Assembly (NCBI GenBank): GCA_002049455.2
Contig: KV919244.1
Location: 1-41,202 of the forward strand
Direction: 5' to 3'
Length of the DNA stretch: 41,202 bases
Source of the DNA: Porphyra umbilicalis
Taxonomy: Eukaryota; Rhodophyta; Bangiophyceae; Bangiales; Bangiaceae
Position numbers and translations under genes: made by a program. The number at the start of each line of letters is the position of its first letter. Position 1 is the stretch's first letter. Of this stretch, positions 31,703 to 41,202 are shown one piece after another. The notes beneath the pieces are model-generated. The model did no database searches, had not been told where the DNA came from, and was given only the letters and a program-made list of their open reading frames with translations.

Positions 31703-32602
31703 TCACGGTAGCTGCGACAGGATTTCTTCCTGTCGCTGCTGGTCGGTCAGCAACCCGGCCGCCCCCGCCCCGCCCGCCCCCGCCCCGCCCGCCCCCGCCC
31801 CGCCCGCCCCCGCCCCGCTCGCCCCCTCCCCGCCCGCCCCCGCCCCGCCCGCCCCCGCCCCCGCCCCGCCCGCCCCCGCCCCGCCCGTCCCGGCACCGCC
31901 AACCCCAGCAATGTCACCACTTGCGGCGCCGGCACGAGCAGCAAGTCGCTTGCGCCTCTTGGCCTCGTTCTGGCGACGGTAGTACAGGCTGCGAGACAAA
32001 AGAGCACACGCACCCCAGCTTGCATCACACGAAGCCAATCGACTCTCGCGCTCCTCCAAGTAGTCAACAGCACGACGTACCCGCTCCGGGGGCTGCATGC
32101 ACAGAGGCAGCGTCGAGCACAAAATGTCGTTGATGGCAAAGCGGACGCAGCGGCGCATACACCGCCGGTCGGCGTCAGAAAAGCCGAGCGCATCGTGGCG
32201 GTACACGTTGTTCAAAGCGATGGTGCCCCGAGGTACCAACTCAGCGCGGTCCCCACCCCGGTCCAACCCCCCACGCACGGACACAAGTAGGCTGCCAGGA
32301 TGCTCATCTCCCCCGGTTGTAGAATGAACCAGACCTGCCACCATACCGTCACGTGGGCGCGGGCTTGGCTCTCTTCGAGCCATACCAGATGCGGCCGCCC
32401 GCGCAGGGGCAGGTGGGGGAGGAGGAGGACGGGCAGACCCCACGCGCACTGCCGCATGTGGTGGAGGGGGAGGAAGGATAGGTCCCGAACGCGCAGCTGA
32501 TGGCAAAGAACGACGAGGCTGAGCAGGTTCAGAGAGTACCGTCTCATGACGTGGGGGTGGTGGGGGGGGGGGGAGAGAGGCGGCCGCTCTCATGGCGGCC
32601 AA
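31703..32602 (-). CDS. second ORF of the CACTA-class element, function unknown
   Basis: 299 residues. The N-terminus is Pro-rich with poly-Pro runs. The central third has ordered, helix-like composition (YRHDALGFSDADRRCMRRC, ERVRRAVDYLEERESRL) and four Cys. A basic RRQNEAKRRKRL stretch suggests nuclear localisation or DNA binding. A long Gly-Ala tract of GAGGAG type follows, encoded by the CCCGCCCCCGCCCCG tandem repeat at about 31757-31890. The end is TDQQRQEEILSQLP. CACTA elements often carry a second, DNA-binding protein that recognises the subterminal motifs, and this ORF is a candidate by position. No homology is recognised. An additional upstream exon cannot be excluded: 33293-33060 is protein-like but has no proven splice sites. 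Confidence 0.5.
   Translation of the reverse strand: MAAMRAAASLPPPPPPPRHETVLSEPAQPRRSLPSAARSGPILPPPPPHAAVRVGSARPPPPPPAPARAAASGMARREPSPRPRDGMVAGLVHSTTGGDEHPGSLLVSVRGGLDRGGDRAELVPRGTIALNNVYRHDALGFSDADRRCMRRCVRFAINDILCSTLPLCMQPPERVRRAVDYLEERESRLASCDASWGACALLSRSLYYRRQNEAKRRKRLAARAGAASGDIAGVGGAGTGGAGAGGAGAGAGGAGAGGEGASGAGAGGAGAGGAGAGGAGAAGLLTDQQRQEEILSQLP
31757..31890. repeat. C-rich tandem repeat (about 15-bp unit)
   Basis: Repeats of CCCGCCCCCGCCCCG within the second ORF of the transposon, encoding Gly/Ala on the minus strand; the number of units is likely to vary among copies. Confidence 0.8.
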
Positions 32603-33611
32603 AAGACCTGGCGAACCACAACGGAGAGAAAAACAAAAAAAGGAAAAAAGAGGAACACGGGAAGCGAAACTCGCGGGCCCCCAGGCCAGCGAAAAAAGGA
32701 CAATATACTTCTGTAAGAAAAACAGCTTGTGGATCGGAATAGCGCCGTCGGAGTCGCGCGAGAGAGAACAAACGCAGACGTGTCACACTCGCTCACGGTT
32801 GGAAGAGCCGCTCAACAACTCACCATCCACGTTGCCGGTCCCGTCTGTGCGACCAAGTGAAACAGCATGGGGACGTCGCCCCCGCGTCGACGCACGTGTA
32901 GGCATGATGAAGGATCAACAACAGACGGCGACTGCACAGCAGAGATCGTCTGACGAAGAAGACGAACAGGGTGGCTTGGTAGATCCGACGGTCGGCACGC
33001 AGCCGTCGTCGGCGCAAGCCACGACGCCACTCTTGCCACACCGTCGCATCCCTCCAGCGTCAAGTCGAAAAACTTAGAAACATAAGTGGAGCTGAATGCC
33101 CTGCATGTGGTACTGTTTCAAAGCCCTCCTCTGTGCGTAAGCCAATGAAAGTGAAGATCCGAGGCAACGCATCCAAGACAGGCGGAGATAACAGAGGCGC
33201 GACCAGTCTGTAGTCCAAGTAATCATGTGCTTTGGGACAATTCCAGCTTGGCAAGTCCGCCGGGATCGCGACTGCCAGGATTCTTCGCCACACCAGCGAT
33301 TACGCCAAGCCACCACCATGTCTCACTAGCCCTGGGCTGGGACATCTATGCCCAAGCAGATTGATCCTCCCATAGTGCTGCTCTGTCCCCTGCTGGCTGC
33401 TTTGCTTCTTCCCTGGCGCTCTGGCGAACCACTCCCCCCCCCTCCCTGCTCCTCTGTCTCTTTCTGCCGACGGCATCCTGCCCGCTTTGATCATGTTCTC
33501 TTCCAACTAGTGCCCCATCCCAGCGCTTGCACACTTTTCAGTAGGCATCCCGCCTGGCCGCCAGCGGTATGCGCTTCTGGTGGAGTAGAGAACAAAGGAA
33601 ACAAGCAGGTT

Positions 33612-36611
33612 TTACTGCTCGTGACTGAAACGGTCTCTGCAAAACAAGACTACGTGCTTGGAGCGCACGTACAAAGTGCCTACAACCGCATCGATAGCCA
33701 TAACGTCTACGTACCGCAGCCGTCCTCCCAGGGACGTAAAACAGTCCGTGTCTCGGCGCTTCTCAGGCAGGCCATAGGTACCTCGGCGATCTGCCGACGA
33801 AACGACACACTCAATCAGTGCGAAGGCCATTACTTTGCCGGCCACGTACACGACCGCGTAGTGATGCACCGCGCCATAGACTGCGACAACAGCCTCTTCC
33901 ATCCCCCCTCCGCGGCTACTGCGCTTGACAGAGGACTCCACGCGGACGAGGTGGTTGCGGCGACTAACACGCCGTGACCCCATTACGGAGCCGGCCACTT
34001 GCCCTCGTGCTAGTTTCAAGCCGAAGTACTTCTTGGCCATGATTTGGTCAGGAATATCAGTAACTCCTTCCATCGACAGCACTTCGCGCATCCGCTCCAA
34101 CTCCATGTCAGTCAACGGGCCAGGAGAATGTCTCGGTGGAAGCAGCCACACGCCAGGCTGGTCGGTGCTTGCAATCTCATAGGCCCCATCAGGCAATGCC
34201 TGTACGCCTTGCGCGGGCCTGCCGGTGGCCTCCGCCCACTCTTGTGGGGTGTGCGCGTCGGCATAGTCCGTGATGAGCTTGGCCTGGTACTTGTCAGTGA
34301 TGGCGTTCACCAACGACGCGTATGGTTCGCTGTGCGACCCGATGAGGTCGGGCAGCGTACCAATGATGCGCTCAATGGGGAACTGCCAGTAGGACCAGGC
34401 CGGCCCGACCGTCCGCACGTTCGTAGTTATGTCCAGCAGGGAAACCACGGGCAAGCGACACAATCCGAGCCGCTCTGGTTGCCCGGCGTAGACGTACTTG
34501 TAGGAATCGGCGCAGAAGTTCTTGATGCTCCGCTCGACTTTCCCTAAGTCCTCCTCGGTTAGGCCCGACGGTCGAAACAGCAAGCGCCCCGCTCTGCAAA
34601 GATGCATAAACATCTTAAAGAACTCTTCTGGCACGCGGTCCGCCAGGACGACTTCCCCGACACTGAGGAGGAAGAAATGCCAGTCAGCAGCCTTGTAGGA
34701 CCCCCAGTGGACCTTGATGTCTCGAAGGGACCGGGCTTGAGCGAGAAGGACCGTTGCCCGACCGGCAACGATTTCGCGCCCGATCATAGCCACGGTTGAC
34801 TGAGGCAAGATGTAAGGCTCTGGAGACGTTCCTAGGACGCCGTGCTCGCCTGAAAACAGCTGCCAGAGAAGCGGGACGACGTTGCAAAACACCAGGTGCA
34901 TCGTGTCGTAGGGAAGGGTGGCCTGGCCTAGGCTCCACAAGTACCCCAAGTTTGGGTACCGCTGCTTGTCCTCTGGGCTTGCCGCGTGGAAGAGGGAGTA
35001 ACCCTTGATACCCGACTTCATGGAAAGCTCATTCACTGCCTTCTTGGAGCTCCCTGCGCGTCGGGCCGCTTCCACCTCTTCCGCCGCTCTGGTGAGGCTG
35101 GCGGCGGACCGCTGACAGGCCACAGGTCCTTGGACGCTGAACAGCCTCCTCTTCTTGTTGGCAGGGTGGACTGGCGGGTAGCAGTATTGCTTCTTGAGCC
35201 GAACGCCGACAAAGTCTCTGAAGCGGCCTGGGTGGATGGAGCCACATCCCTTGGCATTGAGCAGCTTGTCTCCGCCTGGCATGTCCGATGTGAATTGAAT
35301 TACGAACGCTTGAAGTACACTTGTGCCGTCCCGCCCGGCAACCTTGACATCGCTAATTCCTTGTGCTAGCGTATTCAGCTCCTCCGCGATTGGATGTAGG
35401 AAGGACTCTAGGTCCACTGGTTGACGCGGCCCTGGTGTTACGGCCAGAATAATCTGTGCAATGTTCTTGACGCGTTCACCTGGTTGGACGCTCAGCACCG
35501 TAACGACGATTGGCCAGCCTTGGAATCCCCGTTGGCGCCAGGCCTCGAAACCATCGACAGAGATGCTGAGCGCCACGCATGTATCCGAGTGGATTAGCCC
35601 AGCGGCCACCGCTTCGCGAAACGTCATGCCGTCATACCAATCTCGCACGCCATCCACGGGCACCTTAGCGGCCTTAATGGCGTCCGACATGGCGGCGGTC
35701 ATACTCCGCCCGATCTCGGAGTCCGCTAGCATGGTGAGCAACCAGGAAGAAAGTGACCAATGAACGGCTTGCTTAATGGGGGTGCCGTCAGCTAAGCGTC
35801 GGGCAGCGCCACAGACGTCGCAGGCATCCAATTCGGATCGACGAGCAACGAACGCTGCACAGCCATTCCGACAGCAGTCAACGCGGCGCTCGTGGAGGTC
35901 GACACTTGCCCGTACAAAGTCTCGCAGTGTCTTCGCCGTACGCGACGTCCCTCGTCGTGACCGCTGCGACAGGTACTCTAACGTCGCCTCGCGCGATAAG
36001 CGGTGTTTGTGGATAAATGTGTAGGCCACATAATTGTCTACGCGCTCGCAGAAGACGGAGCGCGGGACGCAAACACCGTTGAGGCCAATCCTAGGTGAGG
36101 ACGCCGCTGCGGCCGCCGGCTGGGCGTAAGCTGCCGCACCCTCCGATCTGGTGGCAGGCAACGCTGCGGTGTCGGTGGGCGCCGGCGCGGCTGCTGACGC
36201 GCCGCCGCACTCCGTCGGGTTGCCGCTGGCCCCAGCCCCAGCGCCCACCCCCGCATCACTGTCAGCGGGAGCAGCGCTTCTTGCCTCGCGTGGCCGCTTG
36301 CGTCCACGACGGCCACCCCAAACGCGACCTTGGTTATGATAAAACCAGGTGCGCTCCGACACGAGGGATGTGCCATCAGGCACCCCCCTGCTGCACCTTG
36401 GGCAGGCGCACTCTCGCGTTGTGGCCATGGACGGTGGGGGGGGCACCTGCGAGGCAGCGAAAGAGAGGGGCGCGAGGTCGAAAAGCCGGGCGACGGCAGG
36501 GGGGGGGGGGTGGAGTGTTGCGGCCAAAGACGAGGGATGAGTATGGCTGGGATGGAGCAAGTCGCAGCACCGCTTAAATGTGGTTCTTGCATCCGGCTCA
36601 AGGCAGCTCAT
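33612..36611 (-). CDS. Tnp2-like transposase of the CACTA-class element
   Basis: The frame is 999 codons without interruption. Initiation at the internal ATG 36428 (MATTRECACPRCSRG, 938 residues) is likely better, because the preceding 61 codons read as a Pro-rich leader. About residue 245 (numbered from 36611) there is the Tnp2 zinc-ribbon motif, DCCRNGCAAF then DACDVCGAARR. Near residue 350 is SVDGFEAWRQRGFQGWPIVV, the conserved Tnp2 block with a candidate catalytic Asp. Near 595 is PYDTMHLVFCNVVPLLW, and near 770 WQFPIERIIGTL, both typical of CACTA/Plavaka-type transposases. The protein would cut and paste the element by binding its ends in the nucleus. Codon use is less GC-extreme than the neighbouring host genes. 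The full-length ORF suggests a possibly active copy. Family assignment is from motif memory. Confidence 0.85.
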   Translation of the reverse strand: MSCLEPDARTTFKRCCDLLHPSHTHPSSLAATLHPPPPAVARLFDLAPLSFAASQVPPPPSMATTRECACPRCSRGVPDGTSLVSERTWFYHNQGRVWGGRRGRKRPREARSAAPADSDAGVGAGAGASGNPTECGGASAAAPAPTDTAALPATRSEGAAAYAQPAAAAASSPRIGLNGVCVPRSVFCERVDNYVAYTFIHKHRLSREATLEYLSQRSRRGTSRTAKTLRDFVRASVDLHERRVDCCRNGCAAFVARRSELDACDVCGAARRLADGTPIKQAVHWSLSSWLLTMLADSEIGRSMTAAMSDAIKAAKVPVDGVRDWYDGMTFREAVAAGLIHSDTCVALSISVDGFEAWRQRGFQGWPIVVTVLSVQPGERVKNIAQIILAVTPGPRQPVDLESFLHPIAEELNTLAQGISDVKVAGRDGTSVLQAFVIQFTSDMPGGDKLLNAKGCGSIHPGRFRDFVGVRLKKQYCYPPVHPANKKRRLFSVQGPVACQRSAASLTRAAEEVEAARRAGSSKKAVNELSMKSGIKGYSLFHAASPEDKQRYPNLGYLWSLGQATLPYDTMHLVFCNVVPLLWQLFSGEHGVLGTSPEPYILPQSTVAMIGREIVAGRATVLLAQARSLRDIKVHWGSYKAADWHFFLLSVGEVVLADRVPEEFFKMFMHLCRAGRLLFRPSGLTEEDLGKVERSIKNFCADSYKYVYAGQPERLGLCRLPVVSLLDITTNVRTVGPAWSYWQFPIERIIGTLPDLIGSHSEPYASLVNAITDKYQAKLITDYADAHTPQEWAEATGRPAQGVQALPDGAYEIASTDQPGVWLLPPRHSPGPLTDMELERMREVLSMEGVTDIPDQIMAKKYFGLKLARGQVAGSVMGSRRVSRRNHLVRVESSVKRSSRGGGMEEAVVAVYGAVHHYAVVYVAGKVMAFALIECVVSSADRRGTYGLPEKRRDTDCFTSLGGRLRYVDVMAIDAVVGTLYVRSKHVVLFCRDRFSHEQ

Positions 36612-36658
36612 TGGTCAGCTCTGCCGTGATCAAGGGGCTCTCGTGTGCCATCTGGGCT

Positions 36659-36711
36659 ATTCTAGAACGAGTGCGATGGCTCTGGAAGCCCCCCCTCGAA
36701 CGTTCTAGAAT
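36659..36711. promoter_or_regulatory. inverted pair of TTCTAGAA (heat-shock-element-like) sites upstream of the transposase
   Basis: ATTCTAGAACG at 36659-36669 is repeated inverted at 36701-36711. Each contains TTCnnGAA, the core of heat-shock elements. The pair lies in the expected promoter, about 50-250 bases upstream of the candidate starts. A single TTCnnGAA is weak evidence; the inverted duplication makes it notable. Confidence 0.4.
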
Positions 36712-36800
36712 GGCCGGTGCGAATTCGGCCTCGCGACCACAGTCTCATCGAGCGGGATCTGAGTGCCAGACACGTCAACAAAACCTCAAGGTTAAGGTTT

Positions 36801-36824
36801 CCTTGAGGTTCTGGTCCCGTAGGG
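36801..36824. repeat. right terminal inverted repeat of the CACTA-class element
   Basis: Reverse complement begins CCCTACGGGACC; followed by the CTA duplication at 36825-36827. Confidence 0.85.
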
Positions 36825-36827
36825 CTA

Positions 36828-37929
36828 TCGATCGAATCTGGCCACATCCACTTTTACAGAGCGGTACGTCAACATACTGATCGCATTATTTCAATACGAC
36901 TGGCGTCCCTATCGGCTGCACGCACGAGAGGCACAAGTCTGGCCGCCCCCGTCCGTGCCATATTTTTCCCAGCCGGCGGCGACGGAGGCGGCCGCGCAAT
37001 GGTGCTTGAGATTGTTGCAGGCGAGCGTACGTTTCGCATGTGCAGGGGGGTAGTTGGGAAGATGCGGGGGGGGGGTGTGCCTGCGGGTACCATAGAAACG
37101 AGGAGAAGGAGAAAAAAGACGAGAGGAGCGGCGACCTGGCTACGACACGGCTGTGCCGTAGTGTCCAAGACGCGTCTGTCTGGGCGGCGAGCCATCCGAT
37201 CCCATGTCTGAGGACAGGTAGTTGCCGCATGAAACTTCCATGACTGTTGTTGACATGACAATATGCCACGTCTCGAGGCGGCCCCCCAGAACCGGTCTTC
37301 AGCAGTGGTGGATTGTGGAATCTTTGAAAGCCCGCGCCATGGAGCCACTCGGCGCGGAAATGTCCTGACATCAGCTACTTCGGCCAATGAACGAGGTAAA
37401 ATTGTCACCGTAGCCAACCAGAGGACGTCATTTGCCTATGCGACAAACCACCCACTGCTAACTGGGCGTGGCCCCTGCGCGCGGCTTTGACTGTGCAACC
37501 CCGTGGCCTCGGCGGTGCCAGAGGCGAGGTGCTGTGATCTCGGAATGGCCCACCCGAGATGCGACTGGAGAGAGCCGACTGCACAGAATCTTTGCACGTT
37601 GACCGCCGAACGGCGCCGCGTGGGGAAATCGTTGCAGGCGCCCGTCCCCAGTCTATCAGACGCGGCGGGATGACGGGCGTGGGACCGCCTGGCCACGGTG
37701 CGTGCCCGCCGTGGGGTGCCCCCTCACCGAGCACGGTCAGCAATGGTCTACAGCAGGGAGTCGAGGCCATGGCGTGGGGCCATCGAGTTTACTCCTGGCA
37801 AGTGTCGGTACGTTTTTTGGTGGGCAGGCAGCGCATGAAACGCAACACACAAGTGGTTCGAGCACGCCCAGACCGCCGTCCCGCCGCCCCGCCGCCCGCC
37901 CTTGGCGGACCGGCGGCGGTTGCGGCAGC
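36828..37929. other. no gene recognised
   Basis: Moderate GC with short overlapping frames and no domain. A small G-rich tract lies near 37047-37076. Confidence 0.35.
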
Positions 37930-38320
37930 CGCCATTGCCGCCAGCGGCGGCGTCGGTGGCGTCAGTCCGCCGCCGCTGGCCGCCACGTGCGACGCGAGCG
38001 CCGCCTCGAGGCGGGTGGTGCGGTTGGCCAGCCGGTGCCGCGTCTCGGCGCGGGGGGATCGACTGGGTGCTACGCGCGCCGACGGATTTTTTGATTACGA
38101 ACAGGGTGCGACTGGCGTCGTCGGCGGCCTTGACCGCGGCCGACGCGGAGGTGGGGGGGGGGACGTCACCCGGGGGGCCCGCGCCTCCGTCAACGCCGTC
38201 GCCGCAACCGCCACCGCCGCCGCCACCGCCAGCTGCACCGCCTGGGATGCCGCCGTTGCCATTGCCTGTGCTTTCGTCGTGCCCGTCGCCGCCATCCGTG
38301 CCGACGCGCGCCGCCCCACC
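37930..38320 (-). pseudogene. decayed copy of the unidentified gene at 40.6-41.2 kb
   Basis: The minus strand encodes GTDGGDGHDESTGNGNGG, then KAADDASRTLFVIKKSVGAR. After a one-frame change at a G run near 38051-38056 it continues HRLANRTTRLEAALASHVAA. The other copy has the same order: GNGNGGGTP, KAAADASRVLIFTKKPWARD and RDRLAALLTRFEAALAAHV. The two nucleotide blocks are in the same orientation about 2.87 kb apart and visibly similar (for example AGCCGGT-CGCGTCTCGGCG). The frame break and loss of the KRAE segment suggest this is the inactive copy. Function unknown; a short coiled-coil-like helix is the only visible structure. Confidence 0.45.
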
Positions 38321-40599
38321 CACGAAATCACCTGAGTGGTGTCCCTCCACGCCGCTCCGCCCCGCGTGGGCCAGTGCCGCGTCCTGCACCCCGGCCCTTC
38401 TGGCCCCCTGTGCCCGCGTGCAGGTCACCGTCCGGATGGGCGCCTCGACCACGGTCACCATCCCCCTCCCGCCCCGCGGCGACGCGGCCACCCCACGCCA
38501 CCGCCGCCCGCGGCGGCTCCATGGCACCAGCGCCCCGTGACGCGCGATGACTGGCGCGGCGGCGCCCGCTCGGGCGCCGCGCGCGCTGGGACGTTGCTGC
38601 CCGCGCGCGTGCCCGCCAATTTCTGGGCAAGGGACGGCAGACGGCCCGGTAGTGGGCAGCGGCGGTGCCGCTGACGACGGTGGTGGCTGCGCCAACATCC
38701 GCCACGGCCTCTCCGTGGCCATCTAGCGTGTCGCCGGGGGCGGGTTGCTGGAGATGGGGGGACAAGACGCCCGCCCTCTCTGCGGCCGCCCGGGCCGCCG
38801 GACGCCGCCACCGACGTGGCAACCGGCTGCCGGTGGCAAGCTGAATGCCTCCCCATGCCGGCACCGCAGCGGCCGGTCGAGAGGGGCGCCGTGGCCGAGA
38901 CGCCCGGCGCTGCCGCGGCAGCGTCGCGTGCCGACCCTCCCCACCCTCCACCGGCGGTAGCCGGCCCCGTCACCGCGCACGTCCGCTTCTCGCCCGGCAC
39001 CTCGACGTCGGTTGGCTGCCTCCCTCCCTTCCACCGGCAGCAAGACAGCGGGGCAGTCGTGCGTGTCCAATGTGAGAGGCGTCAGTAAGACCACTTGCCA
39101 GAGAGGTCGAGAGTGGGAGTCCGGACTCGCAGGGCCAAAGTTTGCAATGACCCAGGAGGTGCTCTTTCGTCCGTACTGTATATCTCTGTGACCCACATTA
39201 CCACGAAAGAGCTCTTTGGGAGCTCTCCAATCGGCCGATACAAAAGTACACACCAAATCCAGAGCCTGTACGATGGCGGTACAGTACCTGCCCCCACGAC
39301 GCTTCCCATCCCCCCCGCTCCCGCACCACCGGCCGGCGCGCCCCCAGCGTCGTCGTGCGGTCGTCCCCCCCACCCCCCGCTCAGTCGCGATCGCCCCGCG
39401 GCAACCCGTCGGCGGGCGTCGACTATGCCCGCTTCCCCCCCCGCCCCGCCCGCCCAGACGGCGGTCGAGGCACCGGCGGGCGCCGCCACCGCCGCCGCCC
39501 CCACACCCGCCACGGCGCCCGCCGCCGCCCGACCCCGCCGGCGGTCGCGGGGGCACGCGGCCGACCGCTGCCGCCGCCACGCCACCCACCACCGCCGCGT
39601 GCCGCGCGCGGCCCGGCGTCGCGGCCGCGGCGCGCCGTGCCACCGCCGCGGCGGCGCCGGGGGGGTGCCCCACCGCCCCGACCCGCCACCGCGGCGCGGC
39701 CACCGCCGCCGTGACGGGCGCCGCGTGGGGCGGCGGCGCGGAGAGGGTCAAGCCCCCCGCGGACGCCCCCCCCCCCCCTCCCGGGCCCTCCCTGCCCCAC
39801 CTCCCCCGCGGACCGCACGCGTCGCGCCCCCGCCCGCCGCACCGTGAACAAAGGGCACCAGAGAAGAAAAGGGCGGGCGGCCGCACGCACGCGGGCCTCC
39901 AGCACAGAGGGCCCGCCCGCCGCCGCCGCCGCCGCCGCCGCGGCGCGCACGTGGACGCGCTACGAGCGGAGCGCCCGTGCGCCCCCCGCGCGTTCTGGCC
40001 ATGTCCGCAGCGAGCGGCGGTGGGGACAGCGTCGGCAGTGGAGGCGGCACACGCCACGGCGGGCCCCACCGCACGGGCGGCGGTTCCACCGACGTCACGA
40101 CGGCAGCCGGCAGGCCACCGCCATCCCCCTGACGCCGGCGTTGCGCGCGCCAGGCATCGGCGACACCGCCACCGGGTGACATCAACATCGGGCGCCAAGC
40201 GCTGTTGCTTGCCGCCGCCCGCCGGCCGACGCGGCGGTGGCCGCCGTCGGCGGCAGCGGCCGCGGGGGGGGTCGGCGGGGGGAGTGGGGGACGCGCACCC
40301 GCACCGAATCTCCCGCGACGGGCCGCGCAGCGACGCGGGCGGCGCGGCAGCCCCCACACGGCGCGGACCGGTCGGCGGCCGGCCGGCGCGTCTGCACCGC
40401 GTCAGGGGGTGCGCCCCGTGGCCGAGAGGGGCGGACGAGCGGGCACCGCGTTGGTAGAAATACAATTTTGTGGGTGGGCAGCGCGCGCCAAAAACAAGGC
40501 GACAGTGGTCGTGGTACAAAACACGCGGCAGACGGCGGCCCCACCTCACACGCCGCCCGCGCTTGGCCGCCGGCGTCGACGGCGGGTCCGCCCCGACGC
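38321..40599. other. no gene supported; very GC-rich on both sides of a moderate-GC island
   Basis: Frames up to 626 codons are open but are Arg/Ala/Pro/Gly low complexity with no recognisable motif. About 39060-39290 is of moderate GC and contains a GAGCTC-rich, AT-richer segment that could be regulatory. Part of the left side may be the upstream portion of the decayed gene copy. Confidence 0.35.
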
Positions 40600-41072
40600 T
40601 CAACCGCGCCGACCGGCGGCGGGTGCCGCGGCCGCCGCTGCCGCTGCCGGCGGCGGGTGCCGGCGCCGCAGCGCCCGCCGCGCCGTCGCCCGCCGCGGGC
40701 CGGGGCGTCCGCGACCGCGGCGTCGACGCGCGCCCCTTGCCCTTGGCCGCCGACGGCGGCGCCGCGGCGCCCCCCGCTTGGCCGCTGCCGCCGCCGCCGC
40801 CGCCGCCGTTGGCAGCGTCGGCGGGTCGACGCCGCCCCCGCCGGCCGTCACGTGCGCCGCGAGCGCCGCCTCAAAGCGCGTGAGGAGGGCGGCCAGCCGG
40901 TCCCGCGTCTCGGCGCGCTTGACCGACTCGGTGTCGCGCGCCCACGGTTTCTTGGTGAAGATGAGGACGCGGCTGGCGTCGGCGGCCGCCTTGGCTGCCG
41001 CCGGCGTGGGGGGGGAGGGAGGTGGCGCGTCGTCCGGGGGGGGGGCGCCCCCGCCGACGTCGCCCCGCCGCC

Positions 41073-41128
<56 letters not shown>

Positions 41129-41202
41129 TGCCCCAGCGGGGTGCCGCCGCCATTACCGTTGCCGTTGCCGTTGGCGTCACCGTCGCCGCCGTCCGCGGCG
41201 GC
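40600..41202 (-). CDS. unidentified protein, partial, continuing beyond the right edge
   Basis: The frame is open from the right edge to a stop at 40600, so the N-terminus lies outside the window. It begins Asp/Gly/Asn-rich (GDGDANGNGNGNGG), passes an Ala run encoded by (GCC)n at about 41080-41125 and a Pro-rich linker, then has a conserved-looking block, KAAADASRVLIFTKKPWARD, ESVKRAETRDRLAALLTRF and EAALAAHV. After that the frame is Ala/Arg low complexity, and the true C-terminus is uncertain. The block is shared with the decayed copy at 37.9-38.3 kb, which supports it as real coding sequence. No family or function is recognised; the middle is predicted to be helical, possibly coiled coil. 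Confidence 0.45.

Larger units (their letters stand above)
31395..36824 (-). mobile_element. complete CACTA-class (EnSpm-like) DNA transposon, 5430 bp
   Basis: The ends are inverted: 31395 onward reads CCCTACGGGACAGAAACCTC and the reverse complement from 36824 reads CCCTACGGGACCAGAACCTC (21 of 24 identical). The trinucleotide CTA flanks both sides (31392-31394 and 36825-36827). Three-base duplications are typical of the CACTA superfamily, although the tips are not the usual CACTA/CACTG. ACCTCAA/TTGAGGT motifs repeat inside both ends (31410, 31419, 31466, 31477, 36783, 36803), as expected of subterminal transposase-binding repeats. Both main ORFs, a Tnp2-like transposase and a second protein, are on the minus strand, so the element's 5' end is at 36824. 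Intact ends, target duplication and transposase suggest recent insertion. Confidence 0.88.

Noticed and set aside
33060..33293. Protein-like 77-codon frame as an exon of the second transposon ORF
   Set aside because: Composition looks coding, but an in-frame TAA lies just upstream without an acceptor in between, and I could not find a convincing splice to the downstream ORF.
38723..40603. 626-codon minus-strand frame
   Set aside because: Low-complexity Arg/Ala/Gly sequence open in all frames because stop codons are rare at this GC; nothing recognisable.
1..41202. tRNA, rRNA or CRISPR features
   Set aside because: No box A/B arrangement, rRNA core sequence or spaced repeat array was seen by eye; a covariance-model scan was not possible.

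Overview
The window looks like nuclear DNA of a GC-rich, intron-poor photosynthetic eukaryote, most likely a bangiophyte red alga of the Porphyra/Pyropia type (inferred from gene content and base composition, not proven). Evidence: a eukaryotic clathrin heavy chain with one small intron; the eukaryotic SRP receptor alpha subunit; two nuclear genes of plastid-type families (a sigma-70 factor and an EGY/site-2-protease-like protein); CCACCATGG-like start contexts after pyrimidine-rich leaders; a CACTA-class DNA transposon. The standard genetic code fits every recognisable gene.

Layout. 1-4.6 kb: remains of a mobile-element gene. A plus-strand segment (1-1101) carries the C-terminal half of a DUF7869-like protein. 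A minus-strand segment (3511-1244) carries a SAM domain and the N-terminal half of the same kind of protein, and has three in-frame stops. 4.6-13.4 kb: mostly non-coding, with short repeats, a tandem pair of MITEs at 11.2-11.5 kb and a degenerate inverted-repeat element at about 11.85-12.7 kb. 13.4-14.2 kb: a small secreted protein made of two arrays of Arg-anchored heptads. 14.7-20.2 kb: clathrin heavy chain (minus). 20.8-22.8 kb: SRP receptor alpha (plus), divergent from clathrin. 24.1-26.0 kb: EGY-like membrane protein that lacks the HExxH zinc motif (plus). 26.0-28.4 kb: non-coding, with two adjacent large palindromes. 28.4-30.05 kb: plastid-type sigma factor (minus). 31.395-36.824 kb: a 5.43-kb CACTA-class transposon with CCCTACGGG termini, a CTA target duplication and a long intact Tnp2-like transposase. 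37.9-38.3 and 40.6-41.2 kb: two related copies of an unidentified gene; one is decayed and one runs off the window.

Functionally this is a mosaic. Housekeeping genes for vesicle coats and ER targeting lie beside plastid-directed genes, with DNA transposons around them; no operon-like unit is present. The SRP receptor, EGY-like and sigma genes are read only by changing frame seven times, each time at or next to a poly-G/C tract, while the 5.2-kb clathrin exon, which lacks such tracts, is intact. This suggests homopolymer sequence error or tract instability rather than ordinary pseudogenes.
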